Below, in pieces: positions 25,890-32,699 of a stretch of DNA of 34,078 nt (within the stretch, counting starts at the first letter, position 1; every line of letters begins with the position of its first letter). Made by a program: the position numbers and the translations under genes. The notes under the pieces were generated by a model. That model worked only from the letters and a program-made list of their open reading frames with translations, did not search any database and had not been told where the DNA came from. Origin of the DNA: Candidatus Izemoplasma sp. (GTDB lineage Bacteria; Bacillota_I; Bacilli_A; Izemoplasmatales; Izemoplasmataceae); NCBI GenBank assembly GCA_007135105.1, contig SLJL01000068.1, forward strand, positions 1-34,078, written 5' to 3'.

Positions 25890-27278
25890 TTAACCTCCCC
25901 AAATCCCGAGAATGATGATGGTGGCGATGGCGAAATAGACGACAAGGCCCAAGATATCATTCAACGTGGTAATGAACGGTCCGCTGGCTACAGCGGGATC
26001 GATGTTCAATTTATTCAACGTAAGCGGAATCATCGCGCCGAACATCGTAGCCAGAATCAAGGCGATGCCTGTACTCAGACTGATGGTGAAGGCGATGATG
26101 AAAAGGTTGTGTTGCAGTGTTATCATTCCGATGCTTTGGATGACACTAAGAAAGAGCGTGGTGGTTACAAAAGAAAACAGACCGATCGCAAGGCCGTTCA
26201 ACAAGCCGACCCGTAGTTCCTTCAAGACATGCTGGCGCGCGGCTTGCGAATCGCTGTAGTAGTTTTTGCTGATGCCCCGCACCGTAACGGCCAACGATTG
26301 TGTGCCTGTATTCCCGGCCATCCCCATGATCAGCGGTTGAAAGAAGACAAGCACCGTAACCTGGGCGATGGTTTCTTCAAACTGGGAGATGATTGTGGAA
26401 ACGACCAGTCCAAGTACCAATAGCATCGTAAGCCAAGGCAAGCGGTGCATCGCAGAACGCCAGATCGACCGGTTTACCGACTCCTCACTCGAGATGGTCG
26501 CAAAACGGGCGTAATCTTCGTCGGTCTCGATATCGAGGATATCGGCGGCATCATCCATGGTGATGACCCCTTTTAGCTGGTTTTGTTCATTCACGACGGG
26601 CAAAAGGTAGATTCCGTAGTTCTGGATGAGTCGTGCGACTTCTTCGGTCTCGTCATTTTCCTTGACCGTAATGATATCGGTGCGCATCAGATCATCTATC
26701 TTTTTCGGAGAGCGTGCTTGAATCAAGGCTTTCAGTTCGATGACCCCCTCAAGGAAGTCATTGTCATCGAGCACGAAAAGCCGTTGGATGCCTTCGGTGC
26801 TTTCCGCGTTTTTAATCAGCGTCTTCATGGCATCCTTGACATCCATCCCTTTTCTGAGTTCGATGAAGTCGGTGGTCATGATGGAACCTGCGGTTTCCTC
26901 CCGGTAGGTTATCAGCGTTTCAAGGTCGTTGCGTGATTCCTTATCAAGATTCTTGAGATATTGATTCCGGTCTTCGGCATCGATCAGCTTGAGGATGTCT
27001 GTGGCGTCATCCCGGTCCATTGTGGCCAAGATACGACCGACTTTGGGTGTATCCATTTTATTGAAGAGCTTGGCGGCTTTCTTGTCGTTGATATGCGAAA
27101 ACATGTCCGCAAGAATATGATGATTCAATGCCAAAAGGGCATGATGTTGATCGTCTTCGGGCAACTGTTCAAAACTTTCCGCAATATCGGAAGGATGATA
27201 GGTGCTTAACATTTTCTGCATTTTTTTCGGAGAAGCGGTTTTGATGATATGCGTAATGTCTTGCACGTTTTCATTCAT
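25890..27278 (-). CDS. mgtE: Magnesium transporter MgtE, copy 2
   Basis: A second complete MgtE (462 residues) with the same layout: N domain, CBS pair around residues 130-255 and a pore domain with GNTGTQS at 322-328. The copies are clearly related but differ throughout, so they are old paralogues and not a recent duplication. I prefer ATG 27278; a GTG at 27287 lies against the AAAGGA site. It heads the unit mgtE-mgtE-ruvA-peptidase, with 1 base to the next mgtE. MgtE works as a homodimer; whether these two copies mix is unknown. Confidence 0.93.
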   Translation of the reverse strand: MNENVQDITHIIKTASPKKMQKMLSTYHPSDIAESFEQLPEDDQHHALLALNHHILADMFSHINDKKAAKLFNKMDTPKVGRILATMDRDDATDILKLIDAEDRNQYLKNLDKESRNDLETLITYREETAGSIMTTDFIELRKGMDVKDAMKTLIKNAESTEGIQRLFVLDDNDFLEGVIELKALIQARSPKKIDDLMRTDIITVKENDETEEVARLIQNYGIYLLPVVNEQNQLKGVITMDDAADILDIETDEDYARFATISSEESVNRSIWRSAMHRLPWLTMLLVLGLVVSTIISQFEETIAQVTVLVFFQPLIMGMAGNTGTQSLAVTVRGISKNYYSDSQAARQHVLKELRVGLLNGLAIGLFSFVTTTLFLSVIQSIGMITLQHNLFIIAFTISLSTGIALILATMFGAMIPLTLNKLNIDPAVASGPFITTLNDILGLVVYFAIATIIILGIWGG

Positions 27279-27301
27279 GATAATCACATCCTTTCTTAAG
27301 T

Positions 27302-27310
27302 ATTATAACA
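27302..27310 (-). promoter_or_regulatory. Extended -10 promoter of the mgtE unit
   Basis: TGT-TATAAT on the minus strand (27310-27302) lies 24 bases before the mgtE start. It overlaps one arm of a 9-base inverted repeat (27303-27311 with 27352-27360). No M-box-like magnesium riboswitch fits in the short leader. Confidence 0.5.
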
Positions 27311-27387
27311 CTTTTAAAGCGCTCTAGCATCCAATTGCCACATATTTTTACGTGTTATAAAGGTTGTATACGAACGAAAACATGCTG

Positions 27388-27413
27388 AAAAAAAGAACAC
27401 CTGAGGGGTGTTC
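27388..27413 (-). terminator. obgE terminator
   Basis: On the minus strand GAACACC pairs with GGTGTTC (27413-27395) and is followed by T7. It begins just after the obgE stop. Confidence 0.9.
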
Positions 27414-27414
27414 C

Positions 27415-28701
27415 TTAATCAAGAAACTCGAAACTGACATCGAAAATTCTGACGGTATCACCGTGCTTGACACCCAAATCTCGAAGTTCACGGTCAATGC
27501 CGAGGCTTCTGAGTTGTCTGGCGAAGCGCTTGATCGATTGATCCTTTGAGAAGTCGGTCATCTCGAAGATTCGTTTGAGGCCTTCGCCACCAATCTCATA
27601 TATCCCGTCATCGGCGCGGTTGATGGTGTAGGGTTTCTCCATGCCTTTGAACTCATAGACCACGGTTTCTTCAAAATCGTCCTTGTCATAAAGCGCATCG
27701 CGTCTGACTTCATCAAGTCTATCCGCGGTTTGATGGATCAGTGTCTCCAAGTTGTATTTCGTGTGGGCGCTGATGGGGATGACGGGAATATCCACATCGA
27801 GTTTCTCCTTGAACGCTACGAGATTCGCTTCACTTTCGGGCATATCCATCTTGTTGGCCACAATCAGCGTCGGTCTTTGCGAAAGGTCCACTTTTTCATA
27901 GTGTTCAAGCTCTTGCTTGATTGTCAGGTAATCCTCGTATGGGTCGCGACCTTCCATCGCACTCATATCAACAACGTGCAAAACAAGTCTCGTACGCTCG
28001 ATATGACGTAAAAACTCGTGTCCCAGACCCTCGCCCTGTGAGGCGCCTTCAATGAGACCCGGTAGATCGGCGACGACATAACTGCGCTCATCGTTGGTTC
28101 CGACCACACCGAGGTTGGGCACAAGCGTGGTGAAATGGTAAGCGGCAATCTTCGGTTTGGCCTTTGAAATGGCACTGATGATGGTGCTTTTTCCGACCGA
28201 AGGCAGCCCGACGAGCCCGACATCGGCCAACAGTTTCAGCTCGAGACGGATTTCAACATCCTGGCCGGGTTCACCTTTTTCGGCGATGTCGGGTGCGGTA
28301 TTGCGGCTCGTAGTGAACTTGACGTTGCCGCGTCCACCGCGCCCGCCCCGTAAGATGATCGCCTGTTGTCTATGTTCGGTGATATCCGCCAGCACTTTAC
28401 CGGTTTCGGCGTTGAAGACCGTCGTACCGATGGGTACTCTCAGAATCATGTCTTCGCCGTTTTTCCCGTGCATTTTCTTGTTTTTCCCGTTTTCACCGTC
28501 CGTTGCCTTGCGCAAGCGGTTATAGCGGAATTCCAGTAACGTGGATAAACCTTCATCCCCTTCGAAAATCACATGACCGCCACGGCCGCCATCACCACCC
28601 GAAGGGCCGCCCATGGGGACGTATTTCTCACGGCGGAAGGCACTCATGCCGTCGCCGCCTTTACCACTTTGTATTTTCAGTTTTACAAGATCGACAAACA
28701 T
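27415..28701 (-). CDS. obgE: GTPase ObgE/CgtA
   Basis: Obg is an essential GTPase involved in ribosome assembly and stress control. The 428-residue protein has the glycine-rich Obg fold (residues 1-160, [18 protein letters not shown] and GGRGGRGN), the G domain with GLPSVGKST at 165-173, DLPG and NKMD motifs, and the C-terminal OCT domain (about 345-428) found in Gram-positive Obg proteins. GAGGTGATTCC precedes the ATG. It lies 9 bases after the GNAT/NTPase gene and is probably transcribed with it, apart from rplU-rpmA, which often accompany it. Confidence 0.97.
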   Translation of the reverse strand: MFVDLVKLKIQSGKGGDGMSAFRREKYVPMGGPSGGDGGRGGHVIFEGDEGLSTLLEFRYNRLRKATDGENGKNKKMHGKNGEDMILRVPIGTTVFNAETGKVLADITEHRQQAIILRGGRGGRGNVKFTTSRNTAPDIAEKGEPGQDVEIRLELKLLADVGLVGLPSVGKSTIISAISKAKPKIAAYHFTTLVPNLGVVGTNDERSYVVADLPGLIEGASQGEGLGHEFLRHIERTRLVLHVVDMSAMEGRDPYEDYLTIKQELEHYEKVDLSQRPTLIVANKMDMPESEANLVAFKEKLDVDIPVIPISAHTKYNLETLIHQTADRLDEVRRDALYDKDDFEETVVYEFKGMEKPYTINRADDGIYEIGGEGLKRIFEMTDFSKDQSIKRFARQLRSLGIDRELRDLGVKHGDTVRIFDVSFEFLD

Positions 28702-28710
28702 GGAATCACC

Positions 28711-29709
28711 TCATAGATTCTCCAACCAAAGTTTCAGTGCGTGGCGCGATGTGAACCTTAGCACACGCTTTTGGTGGTTTTTGGTGCTGATGTAACCTTT
28801 GATCAACCGGTTTTTCGGTTCGAAAAAGGCGGTATAACGTAGAAATTCCTGATCGATGGCTTCAAGACAACCGGAAGCCATATCGCTTCTCGAGCGGTTT
28901 TTGTAGCGGGACGCTCTTTGAATGATGCCTTTTAAGGCTAGGGATGCAGGATAATCGAGGATGATGATCGTATCGGCGATGGCGAGGCGATCCTTGAAAG
29001 TGTCATGGTTCATATAGTTGCCGTCCATGACGAAGCGGGCGTTGGCTTGCAGGAATGTGCGGACTCTTTGATTGAAAATATCACGCGCAAGGGCCTGCCA
29101 GTTGTCTTGCCAGTACAGCTGATCAAGGTGTAGCACCGATAGATCGAAGCGTGCACCGAGTTGTCTTGCCAACGTGGTTTTTCCTGTACCGGGACCGCCC
29201 AGAATGAGAATTCTTCGCATGATGCCATAGTCGATTTCACGTTCAAAGGCGAGACGGTCGATATCGGGCAGATAACCGCGATATTCGAACTGGTGCTTCC
29301 GGATGAGACCCCGCATCGGCGTATTGCCAGCGTGGGTATCGATTCTAATGGCGCCTTTGTGACGTGTCTTCGCCTGAGCGATGGCATGCTTCATCAGGAA
29401 ATCACCGATGCCTTTGCCTTGTGCTTCGGGGTCTACAAGCAAACGGTGGATCACCAACGCATCCTTGTATTTCCAAGAAAGTACCCTGTAACTAGGTTCG
29501 TCCTCATCAAAGAGGGCCATGACAGCGCGGATGGTCTGGTCGCTTTGATAGACATACAGACATCCTGCATTGATATCAGCCAAAAAATGGGACTTGCGCG
29601 GGTAGTCAAGCGACCATTGTCTATAATTATTGGCGTGCATGGTCTGGATGGTCTTCAAAGCAAGCGCATCGATGCTTTCAAGGTCTTCCTTGGTTGCTAA
29701 CCTGATCAT
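28711..29709 (-). CDS. GNAT acetyltransferase fused to a P-loop NTPase/kinase-like domain
   Basis: The first 155 or so residues (of 332) form a GNAT domain with the acetyl-CoA loop DPEAQGKGIGDFLM and a preceding HRLLVDP strand. From residue 164 (MRRILILGGPGTGKTT) a P-loop domain begins, with Walker A at 171-178, HLDQLYWQ and a DGNYM segment, resembling the adenylate-kinase-like FlaR/topology-modulation group. The frame is continuous, so the fusion is real in this sequence; Met164 could also be an internal start, but no clear ribosome site precedes it. The start at 29709 follows GAGGAGC. Substrates of both parts are unknown. Confidence 0.85.
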   Translation of the reverse strand: MIRLATKEDLESIDALALKTIQTMHANNYRQWSLDYPRKSHFLADINAGCLYVYQSDQTIRAVMALFDEDEPSYRVLSWKYKDALVIHRLLVDPEAQGKGIGDFLMKHAIAQAKTRHKGAIRIDTHAGNTPMRGLIRKHQFEYRGYLPDIDRLAFEREIDYGIMRRILILGGPGTGKTTLARQLGARFDLSVLHLDQLYWQDNWQALARDIFNQRVRTFLQANARFVMDGNYMNHDTFKDRLAIADTIIILDYPASLALKGIIQRASRYKNRSRSDMASGCLEAIDQEFLRYTAFFEPKNRLIKGYISTKNHQKRVLRFTSRHALKLWLENL

Positions 29710-29739
29710 ATCGGCTCCTCGGTTCGAATGTCTCAACTC

Positions 29740-29769
29740 ATTATACATGCGTGCAAAAAAAATGGCAAA
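29740..29769 (-). promoter_or_regulatory. Promoter of the GNAT-NTPase/obgE unit
   Basis: TTTGCC (29769-29764), an 18-base spacer and a consensus TATAAT (29745-29740) on the minus strand. The -35 box lies inside the 3' arm of the rpmA terminator. Confidence 0.5.
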
Positions 29770-29787
29770 CAGTAATCACTGCCTGCC
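29755..29787 (-). terminator. rpmA terminator
   Basis: A 10-base stem with two G-U pairs and a 4-base loop (29787-29764, GGCAGGCAGT with ACTGTTTGCC) is followed by T8 on the minus strand. It ends the rplU-rpmA unit. Confidence 0.85.
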
Positions 29788-29792
29788 AAGTC

Positions 29793-30077
29793 TTATTCAG
29801 GGTAAACGGAAGCTTGTTTCCGGTTTCTACCGAGTTTTTCAAAGCGGAGAACACCATCGATTTTGCTGAAAAGGGTGTCATCGCCGCCGATGCCGACATT
29901 ATTGCCGGGATGCACTTTCGTGCCACGTTGACGATAGATGATCGAACCGGCTTTCAAGTACTGTCCATCTGAGCGTTTTGCCCCTAGGCGTTTTGATTCT
30001 GAATCACGACCGTTCTTGGTCGAACCGACACCTTTCTTGGATGCCATTAGCGGTTGTGTGCGAAAAGTCAACAACAT
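29793..30077 (-). CDS. rpmA: Ribosomal protein L27 with N-terminal extension
   Basis: L27 sits near the peptidyl-transferase centre. The body is typical: [20 protein letters not shown], then [14 protein letters not shown] and GGDDTLF. The start ATG at 30077 has GGAGGTG 6 bases upstream and gives 94 residues. This adds [12 protein letters not shown] before the conserved SKKG; many Firmicutes have a similar extension, removed by the protease Prp at a FA/ site, but here the site reads LMA/S and not the usual FA. The gene for Prp is normally between rplU and rpmA, where only 32 bases remain here. Confidence 0.96.
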   Translation of the reverse strand: MLLTFRTQPLMASKKGVGSTKNGRDSESKRLGAKRSDGQYLKAGSIIYRQRGTKVHPGNNVGIGGDDTLFSKIDGVLRFEKLGRNRKQASVYPE

Positions 30078-30109
30078 GTTTCTCACCTCCGAAGTGATTG
30101 GTTTTTCGT

Positions 30110-30418
30110 TTATTGTTCGATGCTTGTAATTTCGAGTTTTGTATAGGGTTGTCTATGGCCTTGTTTACGACGATAGTTCTTTTTCGGTTTGTATTTGAAG
30201 ACAATGATTTTACGTTGTCTGCCGTGTTTGACGACTTTGGCATTGACTTTAGCGCCATCGACAAGCGGATTTCCGACTGTGAGTTCGTCGCCGCCGATCA
30301 TGAGCACCTTGTCGAATGTGACCGTCTGGCCTTCCTCGACATCAAGCTTTTCAACGTAGATCTCTGCGCCTTCGGTAACGCGTAGTTGCTTACCACCGGT
30401 TTCAATAACTGCATACAT
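30110..30418 (-). CDS. rplU: Ribosomal protein L21
   Basis: The 102-residue protein starts [14 protein letters not shown], contains the VLMIGG segment and the basic [19 protein letters not shown] region that contacts 23S rRNA, as in all L21 proteins. GAGGAGGTG precedes the ATG. It is the first gene of a two-gene unit with rpmA and has a roughly 90-base leader. Confidence 0.97.
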   Translation of the reverse strand: MYAVIETGGKQLRVTEGAEIYVEKLDVEEGQTVTFDKVLMIGGDELTVGNPLVDGAKVNAKVVKHGRQRKIIVFKYKPKKNYRRKQGHRQPYTKLEITSIEQ

Positions 30419-30508
30419 GCTTGAGCACCTCCTCGTTTTTTAAGACTCGCCATCGGGGTGACAGGGTGCCTGTGCTTTAAACCCGTTCTGTGCGGTATGC
30501 TTCTAAGC
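30419..30508 (-). promoter_or_regulatory. Probable L21 leader (autoregulatory 5' region)
   Basis: The transcript start predicted from the promoter leaves about 90 untranslated bases with small hairpins (ACAGG-CAC-CCTGT and GCTT-AG-AAGC on the minus strand). Firmicutes rplU operons often carry such an L21 leader, bound by the protein itself. I infer the role from position and structure only. Confidence 0.45.
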
Positions 30509-30514
30509 GTCTAA

Positions 30515-30543
30515 ATGATATCAAATATCCTCTAAAAAGTCAA
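30515..30543 (-). promoter_or_regulatory. rplU-rpmA promoter
   Basis: TTGACT (30543-30538), a 17-base spacer and TATCAT (30520-30515) on the minus strand. Confidence 0.7.
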
Positions 30544-30633
30544 TGATAACGGCATCATTCAAACACCTTTTCATATTATACACAAACCAGGGTCATACTG
30601 CAAGCGATATTTGCATTTAATAATGTATGCGTC

Positions 30634-30661
30634 ATGACATGGAAAGCAATAATGTTATAAT
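30634..30661 (+). promoter_or_regulatory. Promoter of the small lysine-rich protein gene
   Basis: ATGACA (30634-30639), a 16-base spacer and TATAAT (30656-30661) with an extended TGT before it. The ribosome site starts only about 10 bases later, so the leader is very short. Confidence 0.65.
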
Positions 30662-30685
30662 GGGATTACAAAGGAGGAAATGATT

Positions 30686-30889
30686 ATGAAGGACGATAAA
30701 AAGAAAAAAGAAAACAAAACCGATCCGCTAGAAAATGAAGTGCCTTTGGATCCGGCAAACAAAAACAAGCCGCTGGATAGCAACGAAGACACTGGAGATC
30801 CCTACAACATCGATCCGGGCAATGTCAGAATTCCTCGGGCGGATCAGGAAAAACCGAAGGAAAGAAAGCCGCCGAAACCAAAAAAATAA
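30686..30889 (+). CDS. Small disordered Lys/Pro/Asp-rich protein
   Basis: The 67-residue product is highly charged, starting MKDDKKKKENK and ending in a Pro-Lys-rich tail; no hydrophobic segment or fold is apparent, so it is probably intrinsically disordered. AAGGAGG ends 8 bases before the ATG at 30686; an ATG at 30680 is only 2 bases from that site. It has a good promoter and a terminator of its own, so it is likely a real gene. Function unknown. Confidence 0.72.
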   Translation: MKDDKKKKENKTDPLENEVPLDPANKNKPLDSNEDTGDPYNIDPGNVRIPRADQEKPKERKPPKPKK

Positions 30890-30899
30890 TATGAAAATC

Positions 30900-30923
30900 A
30901 AAGGAAGCCGAGGCTTCCTTTTT
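30900..30923. terminator. Bidirectional terminator
   Basis: AAGGAAGCC (30901-30909) and GGCTTCCTT (30912-30920) pair and are followed by T's on the plus strand and an AT-rich run on the minus strand. It separates the small gene from the convergent radC. Confidence 0.8.
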
Positions 30924-31612
30924 CATTGTCGCTCGAAACCGAGGCCTTTTTGTCTTAATGAGAAATAGGCGTCGTGTCCGATGATGACGTGATCAAAGAC
31001 GTTGATATCCATCATTTTGCCGTTGCGGACCATGATTTTCGTGATTTCGATATCGCTTCTGGATGGTTCAGGGTTGCCGCTTGGATGGTTGTGAACGAGA
31101 ATCACGCTCGCAGCACTGAGCGTCACCGCATGCTTGAAGACTTCTCTTGGATGAACGATGGCGCTTGATAACGAACCGACGAACAATTTCTGTTTTTTTA
31201 TCAAAGCCCCCTTGGTATTCAAATAAAGCGCATAGAAGACTTCCTGCATCCGACTTTCCAGCAACGGTCGCATATAGTTATAGACCCTTTTGGGATCCGT
31301 CAGCATCGAAGGTGTGCCGAAACTCTCCTCGAACAAGCGTCTGCCAAGCTCGATCGCACCGAGAATCTGGATGGCTTTCGCCTCGCCCAACCCCTTGAAC
31401 CTTTTAAGCTCTTCAACATCGCATTGCGACAGACGTCTTATGGAGGGATATTCTTTTAAAACTTCGGAGGCAAGGGCCATGACACCGCCGTTGTGCGTAC
31501 CGGTACGCAATAGAATCGCAAGCAGCTCCTGTAAGGATAAGGCTTCTCTTCCATAATGCAAAAATCTTTCTCTTGGTCGTTCCTTGTAGGGTGTATCCCG
31601 GATCAGAAACAT
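30923..31612 (-). CDS. radC: RadC/JAMM-domain DNA repair-associated protein
   Basis: The 229-residue protein has an N-terminal helix-hairpin-helix part (FKGLGEAKAIQIL near residue 70) and a C-terminal JAB1/MPN metallo-domain with HNHPSGNPEPSRSD, which holds the zinc ligands. RadC is widespread; its role is unsettled, and metalloprotease-like chemistry is predicted from the fold. ATG 31612 and GTG 31615 are both possible starts after AAAAGGA. It is 27 bases downstream of mutY, in the same direction. Confidence 0.94.
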   Translation of the reverse strand: MFLIRDTPYKERPRERFLHYGREALSLQELLAILLRTGTHNGGVMALASEVLKEYPSIRRLSQCDVEELKRFKGLGEAKAIQILGAIELGRRLFEESFGTPSMLTDPKRVYNYMRPLLESRMQEVFYALYLNTKGALIKKQKLFVGSLSSAIVHPREVFKHAVTLSAASVILVHNHPSGNPEPSRSDIEITKIMVRNGKMMDINVFDHVIIGHDAYFSLRQKGLGFERQ

Positions 31613-31639
31613 CACATCACATCCTTTTACCGAATGATT

Positions 31640-32680
31640 CTAGGGTAAAAGGTTTTTTTCTTCTAATAAAGTGATGATTTTCCGGTGAGCTGTGGCGATG
31701 GCGTAGGGAAAGGTTCTTAAATCGTATAAGTCATTCGGCGCCTTTTCAAGTGTCAGATGGAAGATCTGCATGCTCCAGATTCGGTGTGTGAAAACATGTT
31801 TAACGTGTCCGACGGGTTTTAACACGCCATGATAATTGGTACCAAGCAGCGAAGGCAGACGGGAATGATCCGAACCGCCGACAAACTGCGGAAATTCATA
31901 CATGCCTGCCAGAAGGCCGTGATCGGGTCGTTTTCTCAGCACGAATTTTCCGTTGTATTCAGCAACAACCACATCAAGGGTCTCGGTTGTTTTCGGCTTT
32001 GATTTGGCTTTGACGGGAAAAACGCCTTGCATATCATGTTTGTATGCGAAACAATTAGCTTTAAGCGGACAGGCTTCGCAGGAAGGTTCTTTCGTACAGA
32101 CAAGTGCGCCAAGTTCCATCAAGGCTTGGGTGAAATCACGCGGCACGCTTTGCTCGATTGCCGGTCTCAGCAAGTCGGCGATTTCCTTGCGTGTGCCTTG
32201 TTTCAAGACATCAGCCTTTAGACCCATGTAGCGACTGATTACACGTGATACGTTGCCATCCACAGCTAAAGACGGCTGGTTGAAGGCGATGGAATGGATG
32301 GCGCTCGCCGTATAATCACCGACGCCTTTCAGCTGTTTGATCGCTGTGAGTGTTTCGGGGAAATCACCTTGAAATTCATCGATGACGGTTCGGGCGGTTT
32401 CATGGAGATAACGGGCCCGATTGTAATAACCCAGACCCTCCCAGTATTTGAGCACTTCAGAGACATCTGCGTCCGCAAGGGTTTGAAAATCAGGAAAACG
32501 GTTCACGAATCGCTCGTAATAGGGAATCAGCGTTCGCATTTGCGTTTGCTGGGCCATGAGTTCGCTGATGAGTATGTTGTAGGGATTATGTGTATTTCTA
32601 AACGGGAGATTTCGCTTGTTTTTCCGGTACCAACTTGTTAGTTTGTCAGCGAACAAACCAGGGTTGTCTATGTTTTTCAT
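31640..32680 (-). CDS. mutY: A/G-specific adenine DNA glycosylase MutY
   Basis: MutY removes adenine paired with 8-oxoguanine. The 346-residue enzyme has the catalytic Glu in ISELMAQQTQ, the helix-hairpin-helix LKGVGDYTASA, the catalytic Asp in LAVDGNVSRV, and an iron-sulfur cluster site with Cys195, Cys201, Cys204 and Cys210. The first cysteine loop has 5 residues where the family usually has 6. The C-terminal third (about 235-346) is the Nudix-like domain that recognises 8-oxoguanine. It lies 20 bases after the PLD-family gene. Confidence 0.95.
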   Translation of the reverse strand: MKNIDNPGLFADKLTSWYRKNKRNLPFRNTHNPYNILISELMAQQTQMRTLIPYYERFVNRFPDFQTLADADVSEVLKYWEGLGYYNRARYLHETARTVIDEFQGDFPETLTAIKQLKGVGDYTASAIHSIAFNQPSLAVDGNVSRVISRYMGLKADVLKQGTRKEIADLLRPAIEQSVPRDFTQALMELGALVCTKEPSCEACPLKANCFAYKHDMQGVFPVKAKSKPKTTETLDVVVAEYNGKFVLRKRPDHGLLAGMYEFPQFVGGSDHSRLPSLLGTNYHGVLKPVGHVKHVFTHRIWSMQIFHLTLEKAPNDLYDLRTFPYAIATAHRKIITLLEEKNLLP

Positions 32681-32699
32681 TCTATCATCCTAACGTTGT

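Noticed and set aside
29709-29750. GGTTCGAAT resembling a tRNA T-loop
   Set aside because: No acceptor, D or anticodon arms can be built around it; it lies in the promoter-to-start interval of the GNAT-NTPase gene.
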